Assembly (NCBI RefSeq): GCF_009674565.1
Contig: NZ_WKJL01000024.1
Coordinates: 1-64,000 of the forward strand
From: Duganella aquatilis
GTDB lineage: Bacteria > Pseudomonadota > Gammaproteobacteria > Burkholderiales > Burkholderiaceae_D
Length of the DNA stretch: 64,000 nt
Direction: 5' to 3'
Shown here: in pieces, positions 8,921 to 17,765 of the stretch
Layout of the letters: every line of letters starts with the position of its first letter
Position numbering within the stretch: the first letter of the stretch is position 1
Position numbers and translations under genes: made by a program
Notes under the pieces: model-generated
What the model was told of the DNA's origin: nothing
The model's database searches: none
Seen by the model: only the letters and a program-made list of their open reading frames with translations

Positions 8921-9526
8921 ATGAATGCCGCAGGGACCCGCAACCTACCACCCCCACCTATACTCCCGGCAATAGTTTATGACGAGCTCCGCAGTTATCT
9001 GCGCGAGAGCGGCAGCACACTATCGGCCAGCGAAGCGCTGATCAAAGCCGTGCAGTTCTGGATCGCCAAGGGCCGCGCGGACGCCATCCCGTCGCGTGGC
9101 TATCAATGGAAACAGCTGTTCCTGCCGGAGGGCACACGCCTGCGGATGCGCTTCAACGAACGCTGGTACACCGCCGCCATCGCTGGCGACAACCTTGTTT
9201 ATAACGGCAAGTCCGTCTCGCCCAACCAGATGGCGGTCAAGGTGGCGGGCGACGGCCGCAATGCCTGGCATGAAATCTGGGTACTATTGCCCGGCCACAA
9301 GCAGTGGGCCAACGCCGCCATGCTGCGCGCGCAGCTAATGAAGCAGAGCGTGAAAGTCCCGCCTACCGCAGCCGAAGCCATGACCATCGCCGCCAAGGCC
9401 ATGAGCGACGCCCTCAGCACCGCGCTGACGCTGGTGGCGCACGCCAACGATCAGGCGCAAAACACGCTGGAACGCCGCCTGCCCAAATACCGCCGCGCCT
9501 GGGACCAGCTGGAAGATGTGGAGTAG
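8921..9526 (+). CDS. Protein with a RAMA-like domain
   Basis: A 201-residue protein with a strong AAAGGAG ribosome-binding site (8907-8913). The middle part (residues about 64-130: GYQWKQLFLPEGTRLRMRF ... DNLVYNGKSVSPNQMAVKV ... AWHEIWVLLPG) follows the pattern of RAMA and DUF2924-like modules, small beta-rich domains often attached to restriction or modification proteins. The first 55 residues look like a ribbon-helix-helix or replication-associated helical segment. The C-terminal 60 residues are alanine-rich helix. A role in nucleic acid binding is plausible but inferred. It stops three bases before the convergent deacetylase gene. Confidence 0.65.
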   Translation: MNAAGTRNLPPPPILPAIVYDELRSYLRESGSTLSASEALIKAVQFWIAKGRADAIPSRGYQWKQLFLPEGTRLRMRFNERWYTAAIAGDNLVYNGKSVSPNQMAVKVAGDGRNAWHEIWVLLPGHKQWANAAMLRAQLMKQSVKVPPTAAEAMTIAAKAMSDALSTALTLVAHANDQAQNTLERRLPKYRRAWDQLEDVE

Positions 9527-9528
9527 CG

Positions 9529-10440
9529 CTACAGCCCCTGCTGCTTCAGCGCCTCGATGTCGACATCGCCGTCGTCGACGAGCCGCTCCCAGCCGGGAAA
9601 CTTGCCCAGTCCCTGGCTGCGGGCAATCGACAGCAGCAGGCTCTGCCCCGCCACCGATTTCTCCGGCGGCTGCTGGTACACCGGATCGGCAAACGCCAGC
9701 GCCGGCGTGGTGATGGTCCAGCCCATGTCCTTGAACTGCTGGATCGCGTCCTTCAGCCACAGCGCGTTGATCAGATTATGGTGCATCAGGATCACCTGCG
9801 GAATGTCGCGCCCCTCCAGATGCCGCGACAAATCGCGATAGGCCAGCGCGCGCTGGCGGATGTGCGACAGATACACCTGCCGGATCGGCGCCAGGTCGGC
9901 CTGCGGATTCTTCTCCAGCACCTGCACCAGTTTCTCGTCCAGCCGCCAGTCGCTGGTGTCCAGGCTGACGTAGGCGTTGCGGTAGCCGGTCTGCTTGAGG
10001 AAGGCGCGCATGCCGTCGCGCTTCTCCGGCGTGTTCCCTTCGCGCAGGAAGGTGAAGCGGAACCACTTCTGGTAGCCCGGCAGCGTCGACGTGATCTTGT
10101 CGCAGTCGGTGATCTCCTGCTGGTACTGCGCCAGCGTGACCTTGGCGCTGTTCAGGTCCAGGTGCGTCATCGTATGGTTGCCGACCGCATGCCCGGCGCG
10201 GCCCCACGCCTGCGCCAGCGCATAGCCGGCCGGCTGGTTCGCGCCGTTGTCGCAGGTGACGAACAACGCCGCCGACACCTGCTGCGCCGCCAGCGCATCG
10301 AGCAAGGCCTGGTTGCGCTGCTGCGGCGACAGCAGCGGCGTCTGCGCCACGCGCGGGCCGTCGTCAAAGGTGAAGGCGACCGATTGCGCCTGCGCGCCGG
10401 CGCTCAACACTACAAGCAGCGCACCGAGGATGCTTTTCAT
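9529..10440 (-). CDS. Polysaccharide deacetylase family protein (NodB-like), secreted
   Basis: A 303-residue protein with a signal peptide (residues 1-18) and a NodB homology domain. Visible motifs are FTFDDGPR (metal-binding and catalytic aspartates), NHTMTHLDL (the HxxxH zinc pair), a modified arginine motif RFTFLREGN, DTSDW, and LMHHNL near the end. Enzymes of this type remove acetyl groups from N- or O-acetylated polysaccharides or peptidoglycan in the periplasm. The start overlaps the stop of the upstream metallo-hydrolase gene (ATGA), so the pair is probably co-translated. The exact substrate cannot be told from sequence. Confidence 0.9.
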   Translation of the reverse strand: MKSILGALLVVLSAGAQAQSVAFTFDDGPRVAQTPLLSPQQRNQALLDALAAQQVSAALFVTCDNGANQPAGYALAQAWGRAGHAVGNHTMTHLDLNSAKVTLAQYQQEITDCDKITSTLPGYQKWFRFTFLREGNTPEKRDGMRAFLKQTGYRNAYVSLDTSDWRLDEKLVQVLEKNPQADLAPIRQVYLSHIRQRALAYRDLSRHLEGRDIPQVILMHHNLINALWLKDAIQQFKDMGWTITTPALAFADPVYQQPPEKSVAGQSLLLSIARSQGLGKFPGWERLVDDGDVDIEALKQQGL

Positions 10441-11747
10441 ACCGTGACTCCCAGGCGCCGCAGCTGCGCGGCCTGATAAGCGCCGAAGGCGTCGTTGAAC
10501 AGGCAGCGGATAAGCGGATCGTCGACGATGTCGGCATCGGCCGGCGCGCCGTCGATGCGCATGTACATGGAGGTCAGCGACTCGCCCAGCGCCAGCCCGG
10601 CATACAGCTTCGCCAGCGGAATCTCGGTGGTCCAGGTGGGCGCTTCCTCGTCGTCGCTCAGCGCGATGCTGTCGCCGTGGATGCGGTAGCGGAACTGCCG
10701 CACAGCGCCAGCGTGGTCGTACACCGACAGCTGCCACACGCACGGCGTGGCGAAGTAGCTGTCTTCCGGCAGCTCCATGTCTTCATAGCGTTCCAGCAGG
10801 CCGCCGCGGCAGAAGTCCAAAGCCAGCGCCGCCTGCTCCGCCGTCAGCGGCGCGAAGTGGCGCGCGATGTCGGCAGTGGGCGGCGGCACGATGTCGGCGT
10901 CGTATTCGTAGTCAACATCCTGCGGGCCGGCCGGCAGCACCCACGGCAGCGGCGCGGCCGGCGTCAGCGCGTCGGCCGTCAGCAGCACCGACACCGACGG
11001 ATTCAGACGCACCACCTGCGCCGACGGCAGCCACGCGCCGATCGCCTGCGCAAACTGGCGATAGGTGATCGGAAACATGGCGTGGTTGTACCACGACCAC
11101 GGCTCCTGCCGGAACTGGCAGGAACTCGGCACCACGTAGCGCGGCGCCAGCGCCTGCAGCTGCTCCGGCCATTCCTCCGGCAGCGCCACCGGCCCGCGCT
11201 CGGCGCGCGACGGCGCGATCACATCCACCTCGCGCATGGTCTGAAATGGCCACAGCACCATGTCCCACGGCGCGTAAGGCTTGAGCTGCTCCAGCGTCTC
11301 CGGGTCCATCCATGCATCGACTACGTTCAGCACATTCAGGCCTTCGGCGCGGATCTGAAACATGGAATCGACGTCCGCCTCCAGCGCGCGGCGCGGAATC
11401 ACCTCGAAGGCGCCGACCGTCACCGGCGCATCCACCGCCAGCGCCTGCACGTTGGCAAAGCCCAGCGCGCGCAACATGGCGAACAGTTCGTCGAACAGGC
11501 AATACAGATAAACCGGCGTGGTGCGGTCCAGCAGGTCCAGGCTCTCCATCGAGCAGTGGTCGTCGTGGAAGTGCGAGATGAACACGGCGTCCGGCCGCAG
11601 CGCGCGGATCTGCACCGGATCGAAGCGCGCATCCGGGAAGGCGTGGCAGTTCCGGCTGAACGGATTTTCGAAGACCGGGTCGAACAGGATCTGCGTGGCG
11701 CCACTTTCAAAGACGTAGCCGGCGTGAAGGATGCGGGAGATTTTCAT
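10437..11747 (-). CDS. MBL-fold metallo-hydrolase
   Basis: A 436-residue protein. The N-terminal half is a metallo-beta-lactamase fold with the zinc motif HFHDDH in VFISHFHDDHCSMESL. An FDPVFENPF segment and GYVFESGATQI near the start resemble UlaG/YycJ-like hydrolases that handle lipid or sugar-phosphate substrates. The C-terminal 200 residues are family-specific and end in LRRLGVTV. The start MKISRILHAGYVFE at 11747 is preferred over the upstream MPWHEMM. It is translationally coupled to the downstream secreted deacetylase although it has no signal peptide itself. Confidence 0.85.
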   Translation of the reverse strand: MKISRILHAGYVFESGATQILFDPVFENPFSRNCHAFPDARFDPVQIRALRPDAVFISHFHDDHCSMESLDLLDRTTPVYLYCLFDELFAMLRALGFANVQALAVDAPVTVGAFEVIPRRALEADVDSMFQIRAEGLNVLNVVDAWMDPETLEQLKPYAPWDMVLWPFQTMREVDVIAPSRAERGPVALPEEWPEQLQALAPRYVVPSSCQFRQEPWSWYNHAMFPITYRQFAQAIGAWLPSAQVVRLNPSVSVLLTADALTPAAPLPWVLPAGPQDVDYEYDADIVPPPTADIARHFAPLTAEQAALALDFCRGGLLERYEDMELPEDSYFATPCVWQLSVYDHAGAVRQFRYRIHGDSIALSDDEEAPTWTTEIPLAKLYAGLALGESLTSMYMRIDGAPADADIVDDPLIRCLFNDAFGAYQAAQLRRLGVTV

Positions 11748-11821
11748 AGACCGCATCATCTCATGCCAGGGCATGCCGCGTCATCTGATGCGGTCGCACG
11801 GCGGATGCTTGCCAGCGCATT

Positions 11822-11887
11822 TCATCGTGCGCACACGGCTTCCGCCACCGACAGCACCGGCAAGCCTATTTTGCTGGCCGCGGGAAA
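11822..11887 (-). pseudogene. Remnant: last codons of a second copy of the gene at 12996-13655
   Basis: On the minus strand this short frame reads GLPVLSVAEAVCAR and then TGA. The intact gene at 12996-13655 ends SLPVQSVAQAVCAR and then TGA. The DNA matches in about 38 of 45 positions around the shared stop. Upstream of the remnant the frame is interrupted by a stop, so it cannot be expressed as part of a protein. It looks like what is left of a duplicated gene after deletion, with the gene at 11921-12901 between the two copies. Confidence 0.7.
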
Positions 11888-11920
11888 TCAGGATCATAGG
11901 TTCAGTTTTCCGGTGTTAGT

Positions 11921-12901
11921 TCAGTCGATGGATTCCACGTAAGGCTGGTAGATCGCAACCAGGCGCCGCATGCGCGGCAGATGGAAACGCAACTCCAGTT
12001 CCATGGCCCGTTGCCCCATCAGTGCCTGCGTGAAGAAGCGCTTGCCGATGACGCTGTGAAACAGCACCTGCGCATCCTTGAGCTTTTTGCCGGCGGCCCG
12101 GTCGATCAGGATCAATTGCGGCGGATATCTGAACATCGCCGCGCCATCGGTCTTGTCGATCAGTACCGCCCAGGCCTGCGGGCTATCGCCCTGCTGCACA
12201 AACACCAGACGTTTGGCGCTGCTCAGCGCTGCGCTGTAGGGAAAGTCGGGCGCCAGCTCGGCCATCAGCGCCAGATTCACCGCCGGCGTCAACATGCCGT
12301 TATGGTCGCCGTCCAGCACGATGCGATGCTCGGGTTGGCACAATGCCCACCAATAGCTGTTGTCGTAGGCCAGCGGCACGCTCTGGTCGCGCACCGCCGG
12401 CAGCGCCTCTTTCGGCCACAGCAGCAATGGCGGCGTCAATGTACATTGCTCGCACGCCGCCACATACCAGTTCAGTTCATTGCGCGCAATCTCGAAGGCA
12501 GCATGCCGCTGCTCGGTGTCAAGCAGCCGGGTGGCGACCGCATCGGCTGTCAAATCCCATGGCGCCGCCGACGATCGCTGAAACACCGATAACTGTCCGG
12601 TCTCCAGATAGTTTCGGTAGGCCTGCGTCCCGGCCGGCGGCACCGCCGGCGCATCCGGCAACCACGCCTCACCAAAGCGCAATTGCAGGCGCCGTTGTAA
12701 TTCCTCGATCATATAAGCCCGCCCCGCCTCGTTGATCAGCGGCGGCGGCAGCTGATCCCGCAACCACAGTTCGCGCGCATAAAAGGCGGACCACCCTTCG
12801 GCGATTTCCTGCTCCATCAGCGCCAGCCAGGCGTCGAACAGCGCCGCCGCCGACGCCGTTAATGTCGCGCACAATCGGGTCGCGAAATCAGCTTGTTGCA
12901 A
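11921..12901 (-). CDS. Uncharacterised protein, TTG start
   Basis: A 326-residue protein with no recognisable domain. It is rich in Trp, Tyr and Leu, has no signal peptide and no clear membrane helix, and ends in a basic FHLPRMRRLVAIYQPYVESID-like tail. The start is a TTG at 12901, supported by a GAGGAG ribosome-binding site about 9 bases upstream; the frame has no nearby ATG. It lies between the secreted protein at 12996 and the remnant copy of that gene, in the same direction, so the two probably belonged to one duplicated unit. I do not recognise a function. Confidence 0.65.
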   Translation of the reverse strand: MQQADFATRLCATLTASAAALFDAWLALMEQEIAEGWSAFYARELWLRDQLPPPLINEAGRAYMIEELQRRLQLRFGEAWLPDAPAVPPAGTQAYRNYLETGQLSVFQRSSAAPWDLTADAVATRLLDTEQRHAAFEIARNELNWYVAACEQCTLTPPLLLWPKEALPAVRDQSVPLAYDNSYWWALCQPEHRIVLDGDHNGMLTPAVNLALMAELAPDFPYSAALSSAKRLVFVQQGDSPQAWAVLIDKTDGAAMFRYPPQLILIDRAAGKKLKDAQVLFHSVIGKRFFTQALMGQRAMELELRFHLPRMRRLVAIYQPYVESID

Positions 12902-12995
12902 TTACCGTCTCCTCTCATCATTTAAAACCAGCTCTGGAACCAGGAAATCGTCCCGTCCAGCCAGCGGCCATTGTTCCAAATCGACCTGAAGTCCG

Positions 12996-13655
12996 TCATC
13001 GGGCACACACGGCCTGCGCCACCGATTGCACCGGCAAGCTCAGCTTTTTCCCGCAATACTGCACTTGCAGGAACTGCACGACCTTGCTGCGCTCCGGCTT
13101 GCCGACCTGGAGCAGCGTATCGAAGCCGTCGTGCCAGCGGTAGACCACCACGTCCTCGGCTGTGGCGTCAAGCACATCCTGGGAGATGGAAATGGTCGCC
13201 ACATACGGCCGTGGCTCATCCTTGGCATAAATCAACAGCGGGCTGACGAACGCGCTCACCTCAAATTCCCCATCATACGGCGGAGGCTGGTCAAAATGCT
13301 GCTGGTCGTAGAAGGAGCGGATGGCTTGCTGATTGCCGAAACGGCGCCAGCCGCTCTTGCTCCCCAAGAAGATAAAATCCTTCAGCCGCGGCTGTTCCAG
13401 CGCAACGCCATCGCGATGCGGCGGTTGCGCCGCCGTACTGACCCAGTCGCACCAGCCGTCGCCATTGATGTCCAGCTGATGACTGAATGGCGCATTGCCG
13501 GCCGTGCTTGCGTTCGGATAAACCTGATTGAGCAGCTTGCCCGGGTTGCCGGGAGGCGCCAGGCAGGCGCGCGCGGGCGTCAGTGACAGCTCAGCCACCG
13601 GCGTGGCGTGGACCGGCGCGCCGCTGATGGCAATGGAGAAAAACAATAATTTCAT
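12996..13655 (-). CDS. Secreted uncharacterised protein with a possible calcium loop
   Basis: A 219-residue protein with an N-terminal signal sequence (residues 1-18, ending in VHA). Residues about 62-72 read DINGDGWCDWV, which fits the DxNxDGxxD calcium-binding loop of dockerin/EF-hand type; the preceding cysteine at about residue 31 may pair with the loop cysteine. A GAGGGG ribosome-binding site supports the ATG at 13655. No catalytic motif is visible. The last 18 codons have a degraded second copy at 11822-11887. Function is unknown; a periplasmic or extracellular location is inferred. Confidence 0.7.
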   Translation of the reverse strand: MKLLFFSIAISGAPVHATPVAELSLTPARACLAPPGNPGKLLNQVYPNASTAGNAPFSHQLDINGDGWCDWVSTAAQPPHRDGVALEQPRLKDFIFLGSKSGWRRFGNQQAIRSFYDQQHFDQPPPYDGEFEVSAFVSPLLIYAKDEPRPYVATISISQDVLDATAEDVVVYRWHDGFDTLLQVGKPERSKVVQFLQVQYCGKKLSLPVQSVAQAVCAR

Positions 13656-13683
13656 GTACCCCTCAATGGTGACCAGGTAAATA

Positions 13684-13708
13684 AACAGCCCCGCGAAGCA
13701 AGGCTGTT
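13684..13708 (-). terminator. Weak terminator after the HhH protein gene
   Basis: Seven-base stem (AACAGCC at 13684-13690 with GGCTGTT at 13702-13708) and a short T-rich tail on the minus strand, 17 bases past the stop of the gene at 13725. Confidence 0.5.
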
Positions 13709-13724
13709 ATAGGAAGGCCACCGC

Positions 13725-14021
13725 TTATTTGGCGGCCTTGGCGGGGGCGCCGTCCTTGGACTTGCCGTTCACCTGCAAGCCGGCTTCGGAGAGGCGGGTG
13801 GCGTTCTTGGGACCGATGCCCTTGACGCGCGTTTCAAGATCGGACCAGTCCTTGAACTCGCCCTTCTTGCGTTCTTCCAGGATGGCCTTGGTCTTGGCCG
13901 GTCCCAGACCGCGCACGCTGTCCAGCGCGGCCTCGTCGGCCTTGTTGACGTCCACCTGCGCCCAGGCCAGCGTCATGCTGGCCACCAGCGCGGCCACTAC
14001 CAGCAATAGTTTCTTGATCAT
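13725..14021 (-). CDS. ComEA-like helix-hairpin-helix protein
   Basis: A 98-residue exported protein: signal peptide MIKKLLLVVAALVASMTLAWA, then two helix-hairpin-helix motifs (VDVNKADEAALDSVRGLGPAKTK-type residues and VKGIGPKNATRLSEAG) and a Lys/Ala-rich tail. ComEA-type HhH proteins bind DNA in the periplasm during uptake, but short versions like this are widespread in Betaproteobacteria and may have other roles. The start at 14021 is fixed by AAGGAG six bases upstream; an in-frame ATG at 14093 would spoil the signal peptide. It stands alone, followed by a weak terminator. Confidence 0.85.
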   Translation of the reverse strand: MIKKLLLVVAALVASMTLAWAQVDVNKADEAALDSVRGLGPAKTKAILEERKKGEFKDWSDLETRVKGIGPKNATRLSEAGLQVNGKSKDGAPAKAAK

Positions 14022-14202
14022 GATGTCTCCTTGGTTGTCGGCAAGGGCGACCATCGCACCTTGCGTCCTCCATAACGGCCCCTGCATGTCCACGTTGACC
14101 CGTCCGCCTGAGCCAGATCAAGCCGCTTATTTCTCGCAGGTGTAGCCGCTACCGCATATGGTCCGCGCCATGTCATTATTAAATAATTATCACGTTAAAC
14201 AT

Positions 14203-14237
14203 AAAAAAGCCCCGCACGGTTCGCACCGGTGCGGGGC
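14203..14237 (-). terminator. Rho-independent terminator of the LPS/aromatic block
   Basis: Nine-base stem (14209-14217 with 14229-14237, GCCCCGCAC/GTGCGGGGC) followed on the minus strand by six T. It ends the long run of minus-strand genes that finishes with the heptose kinase. Confidence 0.9.
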
Positions 14238-14258
14238 CTTGCAAGCTCAAAAGCGCGC

Positions 14259-15182
14259 TCAGGACGGGAACAATTCCTCGCGCGTGACGGTGGCCGTGCC
14301 CAGCTTGCCGACCACGATGCCGCCGGCGCGGTTGGCGGTTTCCACCGCCTCCTGCCAGCCGGCGCCTGCGCCCAGCATGCAGGCCATGGTGGCGATCACG
14401 GTATCGCCGGCGCCGGAGACGTCGAACACCTCGCGCGCCTGCGCCGGCATGTGGAACTGGGCGCCGTCGGTGTACAGGGTCATGCCCTCTTCCGAGCGGG
14501 TCAGCAGCAGCGCGTCGAGCCGGAGCTGAGTGCGCAGCGCCTGCGCCTTGGCGGTCAGCTGCTCCTCGCTGCTCCACGAACCGACGATGTGCTTGAACTC
14601 CGACTTGTTCGGCGTCAGCATGGTGGCGCCGCTGTAGCGCGTGAAGTCGTCGCCTTTCGGATCGACCATCACCACCTTGCCGGCCGCGCGCGCCGCCGCG
14701 ACCATGTCGGCCACCGCCACCAGGCTGCCCTTGGCGTAGTCCGACAGCACGATGACGTCGTAGTCGGCCAGCAGCGCCTTGAACTGCAGCAGCTTGTCGC
14801 GCAACACGGTGTCGGTCGGCGCTTCCTCGAAATCGATGCGCACCATCTGCTGCTGGCGGCCGATCACGCGCAGCTTGATGATGGTGGAGATGGCCTCGTC
14901 GCGCTTCAGGTAGCTGCGGATGCCGTCGCCTTCCAGCAGCCGCTGCACCTCGTCGCCCGCCTCGTCGTTGCCGACGATGCCCAGCAGGCCGGCCTGCGCG
15001 CCCAGCGCGGCGGCGTTGCGCGCCACGTTGGCGGCGCCGCCCAGGCGCGCCTCGCGCCGCTCGATGCGCACCACCGGCACCGGCGCTTCCGGCGAAATGC
15101 GGCTGACATCGCCGAACCAGTAACGGTCCAGCATCACGTCGCCGACCACCAGGATGCGTACTTTGTCCAGATTCGTCGTCAC
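14259..15182 (-). CDS. rfaE1: D-glycero-beta-D-manno-heptose-7-phosphate kinase
   Basis: A 307-residue PfkB-family kinase equal to domain I of E. coli HldE. It phosphorylates heptose 7-phosphate at C1 for ADP-heptose and LPS core synthesis in the cytoplasm. The N-terminus shows GDVMLDRYWFGDVSRISPEA and the C-terminal ATP site shows DVSGAGDTVIATM. The adenylyltransferase domain of HldE is absent, as in other Betaproteobacteria where it is a separate gene (not in this window). It lies 10 bases after ugd, in an LPS-related cluster with lapA and lapB. Confidence 0.93.
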   Translation of the reverse strand: MTTNLDKVRILVVGDVMLDRYWFGDVSRISPEAPVPVVRIERREARLGGAANVARNAAALGAQAGLLGIVGNDEAGDEVQRLLEGDGIRSYLKRDEAISTIIKLRVIGRQQQMVRIDFEEAPTDTVLRDKLLQFKALLADYDVIVLSDYAKGSLVAVADMVAAARAAGKVVMVDPKGDDFTRYSGATMLTPNKSEFKHIVGSWSSEEQLTAKAQALRTQLRLDALLLTRSEEGMTLYTDGAQFHMPAQAREVFDVSGAGDTVIATMACMLGAGAGWQEAVETANRAGGIVVGKLGTATVTREELFPS

Positions 15183-15192
15183 GGTCGCCTCG

Positions 15193-16560
15193 TCAGCTGC
15201 GGGTCAGGATGGAACGGCCGATGCCGTGGTACTCAAAGCCGGCCTGCGCCATCACCTCCGGTTCGAACAGGTTGCGGCCGTCGAAGATCACGGCCTGCTT
15301 CAGCGCCGCCTTGATCCGGTCGAAGTCCGGCGCGCGGAACGCCTTCCATTCGGTGACGATGACCAGCGCCTCGGCGCCGTCCAGCGTGTCCATGGCGCTG
15401 GCGGCGAAGCGCACGCGCGCCAGTTCCTCGGCGCTCAGGTCCAGCGCCAGCACGCGCTGCGCCTCGGTCATGGCGACCGGATCGTACACCGCCACGGTGG
15501 CGCCGGCGTCCAGCAGCTGGCGCACCAGCACGCGGGCCGGCGCTTCGCGCATGTCGTCGGTGTTCGGCTTGAAGGCCAGGCCCCAGATGGCGAAGTGCTT
15601 GCCCGCCAGGTCCGCGCCGAAGCGCTGCACCACCTTGCGGCCCAGCACCAGCTTCTGCTTGTCGTTGACCGCCTCCACCGCGCGCAGGATCAGCAGGTCC
15701 TGCTGGTACTGGCGCGCCGTGCGTTCCAGCGCCTGCACGTCTTTCGGGAAGCACGAGCCGCCGTAGCCGGCGCCGGCGTACAGGAAGCTGTGGCCGATGC
15801 GCGGATCGGAGCCGATGCCGTGACGCACCGCCTCGATGTCGACGCCGACGCGGTCGGCCAGGTTGGCCAGTTCGTTCATGAACGAGATGCGGGTGGCCAG
15901 CATGGCGTTGGCGGCGTACTTGGTGAACTCGGCCGAGCGCACGTCCATCCAGAAGGTGCGCTCGTGGTTGCGGTTGAACGGCGCGTACAGCTTCTTCATC
16001 AGCGCCGCCGCCTGCAGGCCTTCGGCGCTGCTGTCATGGCCGATGACGATGCGGTCCGGGCGCATGAAGTCTTCCACCGCCGCGCCCTCTTTCAGGAATT
16101 CGGGATTCGACACCACCGAGAAGCCGGCGTCGACGCCGCGCGCGGCCAGCTCTTCCCGCAGCGCCGTTTTCACGCGGTCGCCGGTGCCGACCGGCACCGT
16201 GGACTTGTCGACGATGACCTTGAAGCCGGTCATGTGCTTGCCGATGTTGCGGGCGGCGGCCAGCACGTATTGCAGGTCGGCCGAGCCGTCTTCGTCGGGC
16301 GGCGTGCCGACCGCGATGAACTGCACCTCGCCGTGCGCCACCGAGGCGGCGACGTCGGTCGAGAACTGGATCCGGCCGGCGGCGCGGTTGCGCGCGACCA
16401 CTTCTTCCAGGCCCGGCTCGTGGATCGGGATGCCGCCGTTGTTCAGCAGGTCGATTTTCTTCTGGTCGACGTCGAGGCAGAACACGTCGTTGCCCAGCTC
16501 CGCCAGGCAGGCGCCGGTGACCAGGCCAACGTAGCCGGTGCCGATAATGGTGATTTTCAT
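15193..16560 (-). CDS. ugd: UDP-glucose 6-dehydrogenase
   Basis: A 455-residue NAD-dependent dehydrogenase converting UDP-glucose to UDP-glucuronate, a precursor of exopolysaccharides and of aminoarabinose. The Rossmann motif GTGYVGLVTGACLAELG is at the N-terminus; the catalytic cysteine is in GYGGSCFPKDVQAL; the C-terminal UDP-binding domain has WGLAFKPNTDDMREAP. Length is typical. It sits between lapB (15 bases) and the heptose kinase (10 bases), so it is probably transcribed with them. Confidence 0.95.
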   Translation of the reverse strand: MKITIIGTGYVGLVTGACLAELGNDVFCLDVDQKKIDLLNNGGIPIHEPGLEEVVARNRAAGRIQFSTDVAASVAHGEVQFIAVGTPPDEDGSADLQYVLAAARNIGKHMTGFKVIVDKSTVPVGTGDRVKTALREELAARGVDAGFSVVSNPEFLKEGAAVEDFMRPDRIVIGHDSSAEGLQAAALMKKLYAPFNRNHERTFWMDVRSAEFTKYAANAMLATRISFMNELANLADRVGVDIEAVRHGIGSDPRIGHSFLYAGAGYGGSCFPKDVQALERTARQYQQDLLILRAVEAVNDKQKLVLGRKVVQRFGADLAGKHFAIWGLAFKPNTDDMREAPARVLVRQLLDAGATVAVYDPVAMTEAQRVLALDLSAEELARVRFAASAMDTLDGAEALVIVTEWKAFRAPDFDRIKAALKQAVIFDGRNLFEPEVMAQAGFEYHGIGRSILTRS

Positions 16561-16575
16561 GGTGTGTGTAAGCCT

Positions 16576-17751
16576 TTAATTCATGACATTCAATTCTTCG
16601 GTGCGGCGCGGCGGGTAGGTCTCCCAGCGGCTGCAGCCGGGGCACTGCCAGTAGAACTGGCGCGCCTTGAAGCCGCAGTGGCTGCACTGGTAGCGCGCCA
16701 GCTTCTGGGTGTAGCTGTGCACCAGGTTCTTCACCATCGACAGCTCCGACACCAGGTTCGGCGGGGCGTCCATCAGGCGCGCTTCCAGCAGCTTGTCGAG
16801 GCCCAGCAGGGTCGGCGTGCGGCGCAGCTCATTCGAGATCAGCTGCTTGGCCGCGTCCATGCCGTCCAGCTCCAGCACCGCCTTGTAGACCACTTCGATC
16901 AGATCGATCGACGAGGCCTGTTCCAGGTAGGATTTCAGCAGGTTGACGCCCTCCTGCGGCCGGCCCACCTTGCGGTAGCCGTCCATCAGCCGCTGCGCCA
17001 CCAGCGCCACGTGCGGCACGCTGATCTGCTCGACGCGGCGCCAGGTCATCAGCGCGCCTTCGACATCGCCCAGCGCCAGCTGGGCGTCGCCGGTCAGCAT
17101 GGTGGCGCGCACGTTGACGCGGTCGGCCAGCAGCGACTTGTCCAGCAGCTCCAGCGCCTGTTGCGGATGCAGGTGCACCAGCGCGTCCTGCGCCAGTTCG
17201 CAGTAGAACTGCGCGATCTGCTTCTGGCGCGAGCCGGCGCCGGCTTCCTGCAGGCCGATGGCGGCCTCGATCGCGCGCGGCCACTCCTTCTCGCGCTGGA
17301 AGATCTCCAGCAGCGCGCGGCGCGCCTGCACCGCGTACTGGCCGTGCAGCATGGTGTTGAAGGTTTCCTCGGCGCGGTCCAGCAGGCCGGCCTTCAGGTA
17401 GTCCATGCCCAGTTCATACTGCGCGTGCTCCTTCTGCTCCTGCGGCAGATCCGGGCGCGCCAGCAGGTTCTGGTGCACGCGGATGGCGCGTTCGGTCTCG
17501 CCGCGGCGGCGGAACAGGTTGCCGAGCGCGAAGTGCATATCGGCCGATTCCGGGTCCAGCTGGAGGATTTCAATGAAGGCGTCGACCGCCTTGTCCTGCT
17601 GGTCGTTGAGCAGGAAATTCAGGCCCTTGTAATAGCCGCGCGGCAGCGTGCGCGACTCGGACAGCAGTTGACGGATGTCGACGCGCGCGGCGAGCCATCC
17701 CAGGCCGAACAGGATAGGGATGCCCAGTAACCACCAGAGTTCTAATTCCAT
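16576..17751 (-). CDS. lapB: LPS assembly protein LapB (YciM)
   Basis: A 391-residue inner-membrane protein: one N-terminal transmembrane helix (ELWWLLGIPILFGLGWLAA), a long series of TPR repeats, and a C-terminal rubredoxin-like metal site with two CxxC pairs (YQCSHCGF and QCPGCSRWE). LapB regulates LPS synthesis by promoting FtsH degradation of LpxC and coordinates LPS transport. It follows lapA by 14 bases, the conserved pairing in Proteobacteria. Confidence 0.95.
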   Translation of the reverse strand: MELELWWLLGIPILFGLGWLAARVDIRQLLSESRTLPRGYYKGLNFLLNDQQDKAVDAFIEILQLDPESADMHFALGNLFRRRGETERAIRVHQNLLARPDLPQEQKEHAQYELGMDYLKAGLLDRAEETFNTMLHGQYAVQARRALLEIFQREKEWPRAIEAAIGLQEAGAGSRQKQIAQFYCELAQDALVHLHPQQALELLDKSLLADRVNVRATMLTGDAQLALGDVEGALMTWRRVEQISVPHVALVAQRLMDGYRKVGRPQEGVNLLKSYLEQASSIDLIEVVYKAVLELDGMDAAKQLISNELRRTPTLLGLDKLLEARLMDAPPNLVSELSMVKNLVHSYTQKLARYQCSHCGFKARQFYWQCPGCSRWETYPPRRTEELNVMN

Positions 17752-17765
17752 GTGTGTCTATTTTT

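Noticed and set aside
9304..10476. Plus-strand 390-codon frame opposite the deacetylase
   Set aside because: Antisense frame to a gene with signal peptide and NodB motifs; no start signal.
11751..11793. Terminator upstream of the metallo-hydrolase gene
   Set aside because: Nested stems (CCGCATCA/TGATGCGG and CATGCC/GGCATG) exist but there is no T-run, and the position would block the gene it precedes.
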